From Bacteriovoracaceae bacterium (lineage in GTDB: Bacteria > Bdellovibrionota > Bacteriovoracia > Bacteriovoracales > Bacteriovoracaceae), in NCBI GenBank assembly GCA_947441615.1, contig CANEUH010000028.1:1-46887 (forward strand): 46,887 nucleotides of DNA. The letters run 5' to 3'. A program made the translations under genes and the position numbers. Shown one piece after another: positions 34,593 to 43,082 of this stretch. Below the pieces are notes generated by a model. It was not told the origin of the DNA, ran no database searches, and saw only the letters and a list, made by a program, of their open reading frames with translations. Every line of letters begins with the position of its first letter. The stretch's first letter is position 1.

Positions 34593-35990
34593 TTAGTCCT
34601 CCAAACACTCTATGGCAGCGTTTATAAAAAGTGACTTCATATTAAAATTAGAATTCTTATAAGCAGCCGTGAGGCGAGTGATTCTCGCGATATCCTCGTT
34701 AGCACTAGCCTTTTTCATACAGACTTTTTCATAGGCTTGTTTTGCCATACAGGAATGAAACGCCTCTGTATCCGCGAGCATTCTTCCAAAACTCGTAGCC
34801 CCAATTCCCTCTGTCACATCCCGACTCCAACCAAGGGCGGCGTTTTGTCCCACTCTCCAATAATTGATCCAGCTATCATTTCCGGTAACATAGCCAGCAG
34901 AGAAAAGAGCATTGTGATTCATTTTTGTAACGACATTTCCCGGAGTGTAAGTCACTTTGCCGTTTAAATAATCATAGTAAGCAAACGCTCCGGCCATGGC
35001 ATCCATTCCGGCGTGACAACCTACACATCTATTTTTATAAAGAGTTGAAGATCCACCTGGAGAACGGTCGACGTCTCTTCTATTTCGATTATCTTCAATT
35101 GTTGTATCATTTATTTCTTCCATATCTTTACATAGAAAGTGCTCTATCGCATAAGCAACAGGGGCCCTATTCGTACCAGCAAAAAAGTAAGCTGAACCGT
35201 AGGCCCTAGAACTCATTAAACCAGCAATGGCTGCAATTGACGTATGAAGTTTTGATGCTTGGCTTTGAGAAACTAATAATTTAGAGTCTGATAAATCAAG
35301 ACCTTGTTCAGAAATACTTTCATAATGGCGATTGGTTGTTGCAACGAGATTCGTTTCTATGATGAGATCTTTATGGGGAACATAGAGAGCATCTATATCC
35401 CTTGCTGCCACTAATTGAACTTGAGTGAACTTTGTTCTCTGGCAAGCTTTAACTGCAGAACCAGGAACAGTATAAATGATTTTAAATTGGCCAGCTGTTA
35501 AACCGAGACCAGAACATAAAGTACTTGGCGTCACTCCAGCGATGACTGGATAAACTGTATCAAAATACCACAGCTGACCACCCTTGAAAGTCACTCCAGT
35601 CGCCTTGTACATAACATCTTGATACAAAATTGTATTAAAAGGCCTCTCATCTCTAATCATCCCAATGATTGTTGCCGTACCATCGTTTAGAGGAGCGAGA
35701 GTCGTTTTTTGCTTATTGAATTTCGGAGTGGCCCAGTCTTTAATCGTCACACTATAAAAGGCTCCACCATTATTTATAGGTGGAAGTTGATCAATAATAT
35801 CCCTAGCTGCTTGCGCCTTTTGACCAGCTTGAATTTTCGGCTCTAAGAAATTCAATTCGGCTGCTGATGGTTGAGTTCCAGTTAGGCTGACGTAGAGTTT
35901 TTTTGCGAGGTCTCTGGAAGTATGCTGAAGTGCTTGAGCTTCAAGATTAGAGAAACTGAAGACCAACAAAAAAAATAAAATGAGACTCAT
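34593..35990 (-). CDS. Exported monoheme protein with PSCyt-like segments
   Basis: A 465-residue protein with a signal peptide (MSLILFFLLVFSFSNLEAQ). The stretch LAKKLYVSLTGTQPSAAEL resembles the PSCyt2/DUF1549 block (RLSLDLTGLPPT). A single heme site, CVGCH (about 320-324), sits in the context NRCVGCHAGMDAMAGAF, like the heme block of DUF1588 proteins. Two more Cys flank these regions. It is the first gene of the leftward operon and has AAAGG 8 bases before the ATG. A -35/-10 promoter and a 9-bp dyad lie 28 to 56 bases upstream. Electron transfer in the periplasm or at the outer membrane is inferred. Confidence 0.7.
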   Translation of the reverse strand: MSLILFFLLVFSFSNLEAQALQHTSRDLAKKLYVSLTGTQPSAAELNFLEPKIQAGQKAQAARDIIDQLPPINNGGAFYSVTIKDWATPKFNKQKTTLAPLNDGTATIIGMIRDERPFNTILYQDVMYKATGVTFKGGQLWYFDTVYPVIAGVTPSTLCSGLGLTAGQFKIIYTVPGSAVKACQRTKFTQVQLVAARDIDALYVPHKDLIIETNLVATTNRHYESISEQGLDLSDSKLLVSQSQASKLHTSIAAIAGLMSSRAYGSAYFFAGTNRAPVAYAIEHFLCKDMEEINDTTIEDNRNRRDVDRSPGGSSTLYKNRCVGCHAGMDAMAGAFAYYDYLNGKVTYTPGNVVTKMNHNALFSAGYVTGNDSWINYWRVGQNAALGWSRDVTEGIGATSFGRMLADTEAFHSCMAKQAYEKVCMKKASANEDIARITRLTAAYKNSNFNMKSLFINAAIECLED

Positions 35991-36013
35991 ATCACTAACC
36001 TTTGAGAGTTTTC

Positions 36014-36046
36014 TTGACCCATAAAAAATATAAGCCCATGGGTCAA
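36014..36046 (-). promoter_or_regulatory. Dyad over the predicted promoter of the four-gene heme operon
   Basis: TTGACCCAT (36014-36022) and ATGGGTCAA (36038-36046) form a perfect 9-bp inverted repeat with a 15-base spacer. Read on the minus strand, TTGACC (36046-36041) serves as -35 and TATGGG (36023-36018) as a weak -10 at 17 bases, placing transcription start about 20 bases before the ATG at 35990. One arm covers the -35 and the other the -10, as expected for a repressor operator. Confidence 0.5.
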
Positions 36047-36241
36047 ATCCATCCTGGGAATTCCTTAAAAAATCTATAAGTCGTTGGTTTATCGGCAGAA
36101 GAGGTTGAAAAACTTTATGGCGAGAGCCAATTTAAATACTCAATATGAGTTGATAAATGCTATTTCGAAGACATAGAACAATATGAGTGTTTGAATATAA
36201 ATAAATTCCGTCTTATGATTTTTCTCTCAAAGCTTAAAACT

Positions 36242-37270
36242 ATGAAATATCTTATTTTTATACTGACTCTCACCCTCCTCAACAGAACGGCAAATTCCGA
36301 AAGTACGATTATTGAACATAATCTATCCTCTCAATGCTCAAAAGGGGATCTCCTTAGTTGCGAATCTCTCGCCGTCCTCTTTCTAAAAAATGAGCGCTGG
36401 GAGTATGCCCAGCAACTTGGGGAGGCCATCTGTAAAAAAAATATTCCCGTTGGCTGTACGATTAAAGGTTTGTCTCTTCTCAAAAATAAAAATGTATCTG
36501 AGGGAACAAAGCTTTTAAACCTCGCCTGCGATCAGTTTGAACCATACTCCTGTAGGTCTTTAGGTAGACTTATAAAGGCCTCAGGAGATAAAACTCTCTC
36601 TCACGTCTATTTTCGAAAGGCCTGTCATTTTGGTCTTAAAGAAATTTGTCAGGACCTTGAGAGAAATAAAAAAATTCTAAGTGATTCTGGACATCAATTT
36701 TTAAAGAAATTATCTGAAGATTGCTATGATACAAAATTTTCTGCTTGTAAGGACCGACTTCAGTCTTTAAATCAATGTGAGAAAATATTAAATAAAGAAG
36801 ACTGCCTCTTCATTCCAGGACTTTTAACCATCTTTTTCAGGGCCAAACTTATTCAAGCAGAAGCAAAGGGACTACTCACGCAAATAGTATTAGGTCAAAA
36901 AAAATTAAAGGAAGATAAAAAGTTCAATGGATACTTGTTTGAACTTTCTACGGTTTTAAAAAATTTTAAAACCCGAGAGAACTATTATTATGTCTTTGGT
37001 TTTAACAAGTTATGCTCTGGGAAAGCGAAGGCAACCTCAATTGAGCTCTATCCAAAAGCTTATTTAAAAATGAATTCAAAATCCCTGAACTCGATAAAAA
37101 AAGAATTTAATAAAGGAAAAAAACAAGACTGCTATGATCCACGCTGGGGCTTTGAGGCCTATGCTATGGCCAGTCTTGATCCCTTACATCCAGAGCATCT
37201 TGATATTTGGAAAATCAATCAGGATGGAAACCTCATTCAAATTAACGATGGCACTCCTATTCAAAAATAG
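36242..37270 (+). CDS. Exported Sel1-like repeat protein
   Basis: About 342 residues starting at ATG 36242, which gives a signal peptide (MKYLIFILTLTLLNRTANS). An upstream TTG at 36191 adds 17 residues without one. The first 150 mature residues show Sel1/HCP-like repeats with paired Cys (SCESLAVLFLKNERWEYA, GCTIKGLSLLKN, SCRSLGRLIKASGDK), which form helical pairs linked by disulfides. The second half has no recognised motif. Such proteins usually mediate protein-protein contacts in the envelope. No ribosome site is visible. It converges with the AlkD-like gene with 2 bases between. Confidence 0.7.
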   Translation: MKYLIFILTLTLLNRTANSESTIIEHNLSSQCSKGDLLSCESLAVLFLKNERWEYAQQLGEAICKKNIPVGCTIKGLSLLKNKNVSEGTKLLNLACDQFEPYSCRSLGRLIKASGDKTLSHVYFRKACHFGLKEICQDLERNKKILSDSGHQFLKKLSEDCYDTKFSACKDRLQSLNQCEKILNKEDCLFIPGLLTIFFRAKLIQAEAKGLLTQIVLGQKKLKEDKKFNGYLFELSTVLKNFKTRENYYYVFGFNKLCSGKAKATSIELYPKAYLKMNSKSLNSIKKEFNKGKKQDCYDPRWGFEAYAMASLDPLHPEHLDIWKINQDGNLIQINDGTPIQK

Positions 37271-37272
37271 AA

Positions 37273-37983
37273 TTAACCTTTAGTAGAACTGAGAATTTTC
37301 TTTCTTTCAATTAGGGTGAAATGCTCTATGGCATATCTCAACATAGTCCGAGGCATTTTACTTCCATGTTCATGAATAAACATTCTTAAGGACTTTTTAT
37401 TTTTCTTACCCGCCTCTCTTAACATCCATCCAGCCGCCTTGTGCATGAGATCCTCTTTGTCATTTAGTATTTTCTTGGCGTAATTAAAAGTTAAATCAAG
37501 TTTTCCCTTTTTGATAAAAGCATGAGTTGCAACGATGGCCTTTCTTCGATCCCAATGCCTTTTAGAGTCTATTAATTTGTTCATGTGATTAAGAGAATTA
37601 TTCTCCAAAGAAAAATCTCCTAATATAGATGCAGCTGATGTATCGACAAGGTCCCAGTTGTTAATTCTGTTTTTCATTTTGAGATAAAAGCGAAAAATCT
37701 TTTCTCTCGTCGAAAAATCCGAAGCCTTAAACTTATCGACTAGAATAATCACTGCCAGATGCCTTTCCTCATGGATGGGAGACAATAAAAGTTGATTGAG
37801 GACATCAAATGAAACTGACATCGAGGATTTGGCAATTCTTCGAATTTCAGGAGTTGTTACTCCAATAAATACATCCGTAGCCGAATATTGCCCAGGCGCC
37901 GTTTTAAAAAATCTTTTCGCTTTTTTTGCTTTCTCAAGTGATGAGTATTTTCTTAATTCATTTTTAAGACTTTGATATTTCAT
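37273..37983 (-). CDS. DNA alkylation repair protein, AlkD-like
   Basis: A 236-residue cytoplasmic protein of the ARM/HEAT-repeat AlkC/AlkD family. Characteristic parts are FIGVTTPEIRRIAKS, HEERHLAVIILVDKF, INNWDLVDTSAASILG and EDLMHKAAGWMLREAGKK, all in order. The family removes alkylated bases such as 3-methyladenine without base flipping. The Trp-Asp of NNWDLVD, used for lesion recognition, is present. The ATG follows GAGG at a suitable distance. Confidence 0.9.
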   Translation of the reverse strand: MKYQSLKNELRKYSSLEKAKKAKRFFKTAPGQYSATDVFIGVTTPEIRRIAKSSMSVSFDVLNQLLLSPIHEERHLAVIILVDKFKASDFSTREKIFRFYLKMKNRINNWDLVDTSAASILGDFSLENNSLNHMNKLIDSKRHWDRRKAIVATHAFIKKGKLDLTFNYAKKILNDKEDLMHKAAGWMLREAGKKNKKSLRMFIHEHGSKMPRTMLRYAIEHFTLIERKKILSSTKG

Positions 37984-38063
37984 GAAAACACCTCAAATCT
38001 GACCAAAACCATCTGTTTTATTTTTTTCGACAATTTTCGATAAGAACTAAAGGAGTACTTACC

Positions 38064-39566
38064 ATGAAATTACTTTTAATTGTTTTCGTTCTTGTAAATT
38101 TTTCTTCCGTTTGGGCATGGAATGGTAAGGAGGCCTGGACACATTCACCGATGAAGTCGAAAGTTGAATTGTTAAATAGCTATCAAACATTTTTCTCAGA
38201 GCTAGAAAAAAATGAATCCTTCGATGAGTTTCAACACAAAAGTAGTAAATTCATTCAATTGCTTTTTAGTGAGGCCTGGGCGTCTTCTCTAAATATGGAT
38301 TGTCTTTATGCAGGATGGCCAAGTAAGCGGATTCAAAATAAATGCTCCTCACCACTTAAGCATAATCCTGATTACAAGAAAGGCAGCTGCCAAGAGGGAC
38401 AAATTCAGTGTCAACCACTTCTCTTTGGAAAAAATAATTGTGTACCGATATCTTCGGCTGAGCAAAGGTCTCTTGCAACGTCAAATTGTCAGAAAAATTT
38501 TCAAAATAAGAAAAAATCTTCCGAGGGCCTCATACGAGAGATTAGAGCTGACGGGAAAGAAAAAGAGCTTTTTGAGCTTATGGATTTTGGCGACAAAATA
38601 TGTCGCGAGTCTAGGCAGAAAGAAACTCCAATGTGCGGTCGACTCTTGGCCTCAATAACTAAAATGAGACACTTTAAACCGGATCCATTAATTTCTGCCG
38701 CCTCAGGAGAAAGTTCTAAAATGAGAGGACCTGCTGTAACTTCAGTCGGAAGATCATTTTCTCAAAATCATACTGATCAGGATCTTATTGAGACGGTAAA
38801 GAATGTTGGAAAAATTTCACAAGGCATCAACCAAAGACCAGATTGTGAAGTCGAACCAAATGGAACACCCTTTGATAGAGAGGTTCCTCGTGAAATTATT
38901 TTTGATTACGTAACCTCTAAGACTGGTAGCGATCCCTCATGGGAAGATAATTTTATTAAAGATAAAACTGAAAAAGATCTCAGATACAAAGGTTTTACCA
39001 TTACAAACGCTGGCCCCAATACCATCGCCGGTGAACCGATTGATCCGAGGGAAAAAGTAGTCAGGGAATGGTCTTTTGTATCAGAAGATAATTCAAAAAG
39101 AGAAACTTATCTTTGGATCACAGATGATTCTGGCTCTGGGTACTTATCTGGTCTCATGGAATCAGTCATCCTTATTATCCCAAGAAAAATGAAACCATCA
39201 GTGACTGCTGTTAACGATGAAGTTCATGTCACTCTCACGACTGGTGAAAAAGTTATTTATTATAAAACTTCTAAAATGATTAAAGCTGGGGTTTTAGTCG
39301 AGGGAAAAGTTGACGTGAATCCAAATAGATTTGAAAGGAAATTTGCACCCGTAAAATACAGTGGTACAGGTATTAGTATCAGAGTCGACAAGCGTGGAGA
39401 GGACCCTCGCCTGATTGGTGGTAATGCAGTTATTACTCAACATGGGAAATCTTGCCAGGTACCGGCCAAAGAGCTCTGGGACACAAAAGCTGATTTTAAA
39501 TACCAGGACGACAAAAGACTTTTAGATTTTTTAAACACTAAGTGTGCTAAGAAATTTAACCTCTAA
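38064..39566 (+). CDS. Large exported Cys-rich protein
   Basis: A 500-residue protein with a signal peptide (MKLLLIVFVLVNFSSVWAW). An N-terminal helical region is followed by a Cys cluster (CQEGQIQCQPLLFGKNNCVP, then a Cys about 20 residues later), a pattern I associate with exported proteins of Bdellovibrio-like predators. The C-terminal 250 residues are beta-rich with charged turns. No catalytic motif is visible. The ATG has AAGGAG 8 bases upstream. A small membrane protein gene follows 6 bases after its stop, so the two are probably co-transcribed. Confidence 0.75.
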   Translation: MKLLLIVFVLVNFSSVWAWNGKEAWTHSPMKSKVELLNSYQTFFSELEKNESFDEFQHKSSKFIQLLFSEAWASSLNMDCLYAGWPSKRIQNKCSSPLKHNPDYKKGSCQEGQIQCQPLLFGKNNCVPISSAEQRSLATSNCQKNFQNKKKSSEGLIREIRADGKEKELFELMDFGDKICRESRQKETPMCGRLLASITKMRHFKPDPLISAASGESSKMRGPAVTSVGRSFSQNHTDQDLIETVKNVGKISQGINQRPDCEVEPNGTPFDREVPREIIFDYVTSKTGSDPSWEDNFIKDKTEKDLRYKGFTITNAGPNTIAGEPIDPREKVVREWSFVSEDNSKRETYLWITDDSGSGYLSGLMESVILIIPRKMKPSVTAVNDEVHVTLTTGEKVIYYKTSKMIKAGVLVEGKVDVNPNRFERKFAPVKYSGTGISIRVDKRGEDPRLIGGNAVITQHGKSCQVPAKELWDTKADFKYQDDKRLLDFLNTKCAKKFNL

Positions 39567-39572
39567 CTCTTT

Positions 39573-39818
39573 ATGAAGGCTAAACTCAAGAGTCTATTTA
39601 CTCCTCAAGAGATCTCCCCATTTATGAAAATGGGAAATTTAATTAACATTGTTTCCTTTATTATTCTTTTTGGTTTTCTTATCATGGGTGCAGTTCAACA
39701 CACACTCGCAACATTTGTACATGTAGCTCCTCACTATAGTCTTTTTAAAATTTGGCCTGTAAAAATGAGGTCTATGCACAAAATTCAGAGAGAATCTCAG
39801 TCGACGGATTTTTTTTAG
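39573..39818 (+). CDS. Small single-span membrane protein
   Basis: An 81-residue protein with one hydrophobic segment (about residues 23-45, LINIVSFIILFGFLIMGAV) and basic flanks. I do not recognise it. It starts 6 bases after the stop of the large exported Cys-rich protein gene and lacks its own ribosome site, so translation may be coupled. The short distance suggests a common role, such as anchoring or export, but this is only context. Confidence 0.55.
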   Translation: MKAKLKSLFTPQEISPFMKMGNLINIVSFIILFGFLIMGAVQHTLATFVHVAPHYSLFKIWPVKMRSMHKIQRESQSTDFF

Positions 39819-39838
39819 GCCATAAAACTGTCGTTAAG

Positions 39839-39872
39839 CTTACTTTCCCAATCGAAAAGTAAGTCCTATAAT
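39839..39872 (+). promoter_or_regulatory. Promoter and dyad of the tauE-DUF1634 operon
   Basis: A perfect -10 box TATAAT (39867-39872) ends 6 bases before the ATG at 39879, so transcription would begin at the A of the start codon. No convincing -35 is visible. CTTACTTT (39839-39846) and AAAGTAAG (39856-39863) form an 8-bp inverted repeat with a 9-base gap over the -35 region, a likely operator. Confidence 0.5.
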
Positions 39873-39878
39873 ACTAGC

Positions 39879-40697
39879 ATGTATAGCTTATTACTTTTTT
39901 TGATTTCAATCGCTGCAGGAACTTTGGGAACTCTACTGGGACTAGGTGGAGGGATTATCGTTGTTCCCGCCCTGACACTTCTTTTTAACGTTGATATCAG
40001 ATATGCTGTTGCCGCGAGCTTAATTTCGATCATCGCAACATCATCAAGTGGAGCAGCGATTTTTTTAAAAGAGAAGCTAACAAATATTAGAATTGCGACT
40101 GTACTAGAATTAGGAACCGTTGCAGGGGCATTAACTGGTTTTTTCATTTCAACTCAATTAAATACAAAAGGACTCTTCCTTATTTTTGGATTTTTTTTGC
40201 TCCTTTGCACAGTCCTGATGTTCAAAAGAAGAGAAGATCATATTTCTAATTCCGATCATCCGTGGTCGAAGAAATTAAAGCTCGCCGGAAGTTTCGTGAA
40301 AGAAAATAAAGAATTATCCACTTATCATGTGGAAAATCTTCCCGTCGGACTTATCAGTATGTATTTTGCCGGTATTTTATCTGCCTTACTTGGGATAGGG
40401 AGTGGGATATTTAAAGTTATCGCCATGGATGGGGCGATGAAATTACCCATGAAAGTTTCTTCAGCTACCTCTAATTTCATGATTGGTGTTACCGCTGCCG
40501 CAAGTGCTGGGGCCTACTTTCTTAGGGGTGATATTCGCCCTGAAATTGCCTCACCTGTAGCCCTTGGAATAATTATTGGCTCTTGGATGGGGTCAAAAAT
40601 CATGATGAAGTTACCGACGTCACAGATTAGAAAAATTTTTGTCCTTGTTCTCTTTATCGTTTCAATTCAAATGATTATGAAAGGACTAAAAACATGA
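39879..40697 (+). CDS. TauE/SafE family membrane permease
   Basis: A 272-residue protein with about eight membrane helices in two homologous halves. The family signatures are present: GTLLGLGGGIIVVPALTL at the start of the first half and GILSALLGIGSGIFKVIAM at the start of the second. Members export sulfite, organosulfonates or other small anions; the substrate is not evident. The ATG lies 6 bases after a TATAAT box and has no ribosome site, so its mRNA is probably leaderless. The stop overlaps the next gene by 4 bases, forming the common TauE-DUF1634 pair. Confidence 0.92.
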   Translation: MYSLLLFLISIAAGTLGTLLGLGGGIIVVPALTLLFNVDIRYAVAASLISIIATSSSGAAIFLKEKLTNIRIATVLELGTVAGALTGFFISTQLNTKGLFLIFGFFLLLCTVLMFKRREDHISNSDHPWSKKLKLAGSFVKENKELSTYHVENLPVGLISMYFAGILSALLGIGSGIFKVIAMDGAMKLPMKVSSATSNFMIGVTAAASAGAYFLRGDIRPEIASPVALGIIIGSWMGSKIMMKLPTSQIRKIFVLVLFIVSIQMIMKGLKT

Positions 40698-41059
40698 CTC
40701 AGATTAAATCTACTGAATTAAAGATTTCTAAGTTTTTAAGCTATAGTGTTTTCATTTTTGGAGCATTGATTTTCTGTGGATGGGTTTTCAAAATTAGGAT
40801 GACTGGAAATCCTTTTTTTAATTTTGAAATATATGATCGCATTCCTTTAAAAGATTTACTTATTTTTCATTTTGAAAAAAAAGATTGGGCCCAACTGATC
40901 TCCTACTTAGGTCTATTTCTACTCATCTCTGTTCCTTTTATAAGAGTCTTAATGATGATGTTCCTTTATTTAAAAACGAAGGAGTTCATACTGGCCTTCA
41001 TTTCAACTTCTGTTTTTATTGGTCTCTCTCTTGGCCTCGCTTTAGGTATCCAACTTTAA
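40694..41059 (+). CDS. DUF1634 family membrane protein
   Basis: A 121-residue protein with three hydrophobic segments (about 18-38, 67-90 and 98-120), including SYLGLFLLISVPFIRVLMMM, a typical DUF1634 block. This family regularly follows TauE-type permeases and is thought to be an accessory subunit. The start overlaps the permease stop by 4 bases, so both proteins should be made together. Confidence 0.85.
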   Translation: MTQIKSTELKISKFLSYSVFIFGALIFCGWVFKIRMTGNPFFNFEIYDRIPLKDLLIFHFEKKDWAQLISYLGLFLLISVPFIRVLMMMFLYLKTKEFILAFISTSVFIGLSLGLALGIQL

Positions 41060-41169
41060 CAGTCTTCTATTCATTCTTTTCCTAATCATTTTTCCTCCAT
41101 TTATCGGAAAATCTAACCCCCTTCCCCTGCCCCTACAATCCAGTGATACAATGCATACATGGAGGCGGC

Positions 41170-41622
41170 ATGAAATTTATCTGCTTTTTGTGTTTGTTTG
41201 TCCTCTGGGGATGTTCCTCATTTAACCGCTACACCTTAGACCCAGACGTCGCTTATGATTCCATGTCATTTGGAAGAATTCACGTCTATGCAAAAAAAGT
41301 TATTCACCATGAAGATGTTTGTTTTGAAATAAAACTCCACATGAAAAATGTTGAACAAAAAGAAATACTACCGTCAAATTGGACGGTCGCATGGACTGAT
41401 CAATCGTCCCATTACCATCTTCTTAGACTTAACCAAAGAGACCCAGCCTCGGTTCCCACAGTTAAAAAAACTTATCGTTTTTTTAAAAGACAAAAAGAAT
41501 GGTCAAACGAGTTTACTACGTGCGCACCGAAGGCAAAATTAGTTGATGTAGATTCACTTATTCTAAATCCCAAATCTCTTTCGTTCACGAATGTAGGCAA
41601 CCTGACTTTAAAATGGAACTAG
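41170..41622 (+). CDS. Hypothetical lipoprotein
   Basis: About 150 residues from the ATG at 41170, with GGAGGC 3 bases before it and a signal MKFICFLCLFVLWGCSSFN with lipobox LWGC. An upstream ATG at 41143 gives a longer, less regular N-terminus. The mature domain is beta-rich with basic patches and no motif I recognise. A TACAAT hexamer near 41144 is a possible -10. The 3' end overlaps the TM2 gene by 10 bases. Confidence 0.75.
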   Translation: MKFICFLCLFVLWGCSSFNRYTLDPDVAYDSMSFGRIHVYAKKVIHHEDVCFEIKLHMKNVEQKEILPSNWTVAWTDQSSHYHLLRLNQRDPASVPTVKKTYRFFKRQKEWSNEFTTCAPKAKLVDVDSLILNPKSLSFTNVGNLTLKWN

Positions 41623-42014
41623 AACAGAAAAAGACTCATTCCATTCCCTTGGGATATATCCTTTGGCTCTTTGGTTTTACTGGAGCTCATCGATTTTATT
41701 ATGGCAAAACGTTTACCGGCATTTTATATTTTTTTACTCTGGGTCTCTTGGGAGTTGGTTGGTTAATTGACTTTTTTTTAATTCCTGAAATGGAAAGAGA
41801 AGCTGAACTCAAATACACTCACGGTAAATATAATTACAATATTTCCTGGATCCTACTCACTTTCTTTGGAATCTTTGGCATTCACCGCTTTTATTTAAGA
41901 AAATGGATTACTGGAACAATTTGGCTTCTTACAGGTGGCTTTTTTCTATTGGGCTACCTCTATGATTTTTTAAACCTAAATGAAATCGTTTCAGAGAGAA
42001 ATATTTTGGATTAG
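41613..42014 (+). CDS. Duplicated TM2-domain membrane protein
   Basis: A 133-residue protein with two tandem TM2 units, each two membrane helices joined by a short turn: GYILWLFGFTGAHRFYYGKT, then SWILLTFFGIFGIHRFYLRK. Both carry the G-HRFY core. Most TM2 proteins have one unit. The role is unknown. It overlaps the preceding lipoprotein gene, and its TAG stop lies in the stem of a terminator hairpin shared with terC. Confidence 0.85.
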   Translation: MELEQKKTHSIPLGYILWLFGFTGAHRFYYGKTFTGILYFFTLGLLGVGWLIDFFLIPEMEREAELKYTHGKYNYNISWILLTFFGIFGIHRFYLRKWITGTIWLLTGGFFLLGYLYDFLNLNEIVSERNILD

Positions 42015-42045
42015 AAAGAAACTCCAAAAGGAGTCTCTTTCTAAT
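42010..42045. terminator. Bidirectional hairpin between TM2 and terC genes
   Basis: ATTAGAAAGAAACTCC (42010-42025) and GGAGTCTCTTTCTAAT (42030-42045) pair over 16 positions with one A-C mismatch around an AAAA loop. It is symmetrical, so it can end transcription from both converging genes. The stop of the TM2 gene (42012-42014) and that of terC (42043-42041) both lie in the stem, at mirrored positions. There is no long T-run outside the stem. Confidence 0.7.
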
Positions 42046-42976
42046 GACCCGTCTTTAATTTTCTTCTATTACTGACAATCGAGAGAACAACAGAAGTTGT
42101 AAGAACAACAAAAATCACTGCCATGGTAACCGCAACAGGCATATGATACCAATGCATGATCAGCATCTTCACACCGATAAACATCAAAATGATCGCAAGA
42201 CCATATTTTAGGTAATGAAACATATCTGCAAATCCCTTGAGTGCAAAATAAAGTGAACGCAAACCAAGGATGGCAAAAACGTTTGAGGTAAAGACAAGGA
42301 ATGGATCGTTTGTAATACCTATAATGGCCGGAATTGAATCAATCGCGAAGACGAGATCCGAAAATTCAACAAAAATCAGAGTGATGAATAATGGAGTGAT
42401 CATCCAAACTCCGTTGGTCTTGACAAAAAATTTATCGTCGTGAAAGTGCGGGGTAGTTGGGAATATTTTCTTAGTCCAAGTAATGACCCAACTTTTCTCT
42501 AAGTCATGCTCTTCACTTTGAGGCTTAAGCATTTTAATTCCAGAGAATACAAGGAAGGCACCAAAAATATAAATGACCCATGTGAATTTCGCGAGGATAG
42601 CGATACCTGCCCAAATAAAAAATGCCCGCATCACAAGGGCACCGAGGATACCGTAGAACAAAACTTTATGCTGATATTGATTGGGAATTTTAAAGAAACT
42701 AAAAATAAGCAAAAAGACAAAGAGGTTATCCACAGACAGAGATTTTTCAATTACATAACCAGTCAGGAATAACATAAAGTCGTCCTGTCCTCTCCAGTAG
42801 AGAATGATTACGTTAAAGGCCATCGCCATCGCAATCCAGATTAAAGACCAGATAATTGATTCTTTAAACCCAACGGCGTGAGATTTTTTATGAAAAACGC
42901 CAAGATCGAGTAGGAGAACAACTAAGATAAAAGCGACAAATCCAATCCAGACGGCCAATGAAGTTTCATGATGCAT
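42041..42976 (-). CDS. TerC/Alx family membrane protein
   Basis: A 311-residue protein with about nine membrane helices. TerC-family blocks are clear: LDLGVFHKKSHAVGFKES, then GYVIEKSLSVDNLFVF and FVEFSDLVFAIDSIPAI, with the conserved acidic residues inside the membrane. Close homologues such as Alx move manganese or other metal ions out of the cell. The ATG follows GAGG at a suitable distance. The leader is too short to hold the manganese riboswitch seen upstream of alx in E. coli. It converges with the TM2 gene at a shared hairpin. Confidence 0.9.
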   Translation of the reverse strand: MHHETSLAVWIGFVAFILVVLLLDLGVFHKKSHAVGFKESIIWSLIWIAMAMAFNVIILYWRGQDDFMLFLTGYVIEKSLSVDNLFVFLLIFSFFKIPNQYQHKVLFYGILGALVMRAFFIWAGIAILAKFTWVIYIFGAFLVFSGIKMLKPQSEEHDLEKSWVITWTKKIFPTTPHFHDDKFFVKTNGVWMITPLFITLIFVEFSDLVFAIDSIPAIIGITNDPFLVFTSNVFAILGLRSLYFALKGFADMFHYLKYGLAIILMFIGVKMLIMHWYHMPVAVTMAVIFVVLTTSVVLSIVSNRRKLKTGH

Positions 42977-43082
42977 ATTATTTTCCTCAATACTTAGTTT
43001 CTGATATTCTAGTACTCAATTATGAGTCTTGTCATGAAAATAGGTATATATGTTTTTTCAATTGAAACCATCGGAATTATAA

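Noticed and set aside
42977..43082. Manganese riboswitch before terC
   Set aside because: The leader is about 100 bases, shared with a divergent gene, and lacks the expected paired elements.
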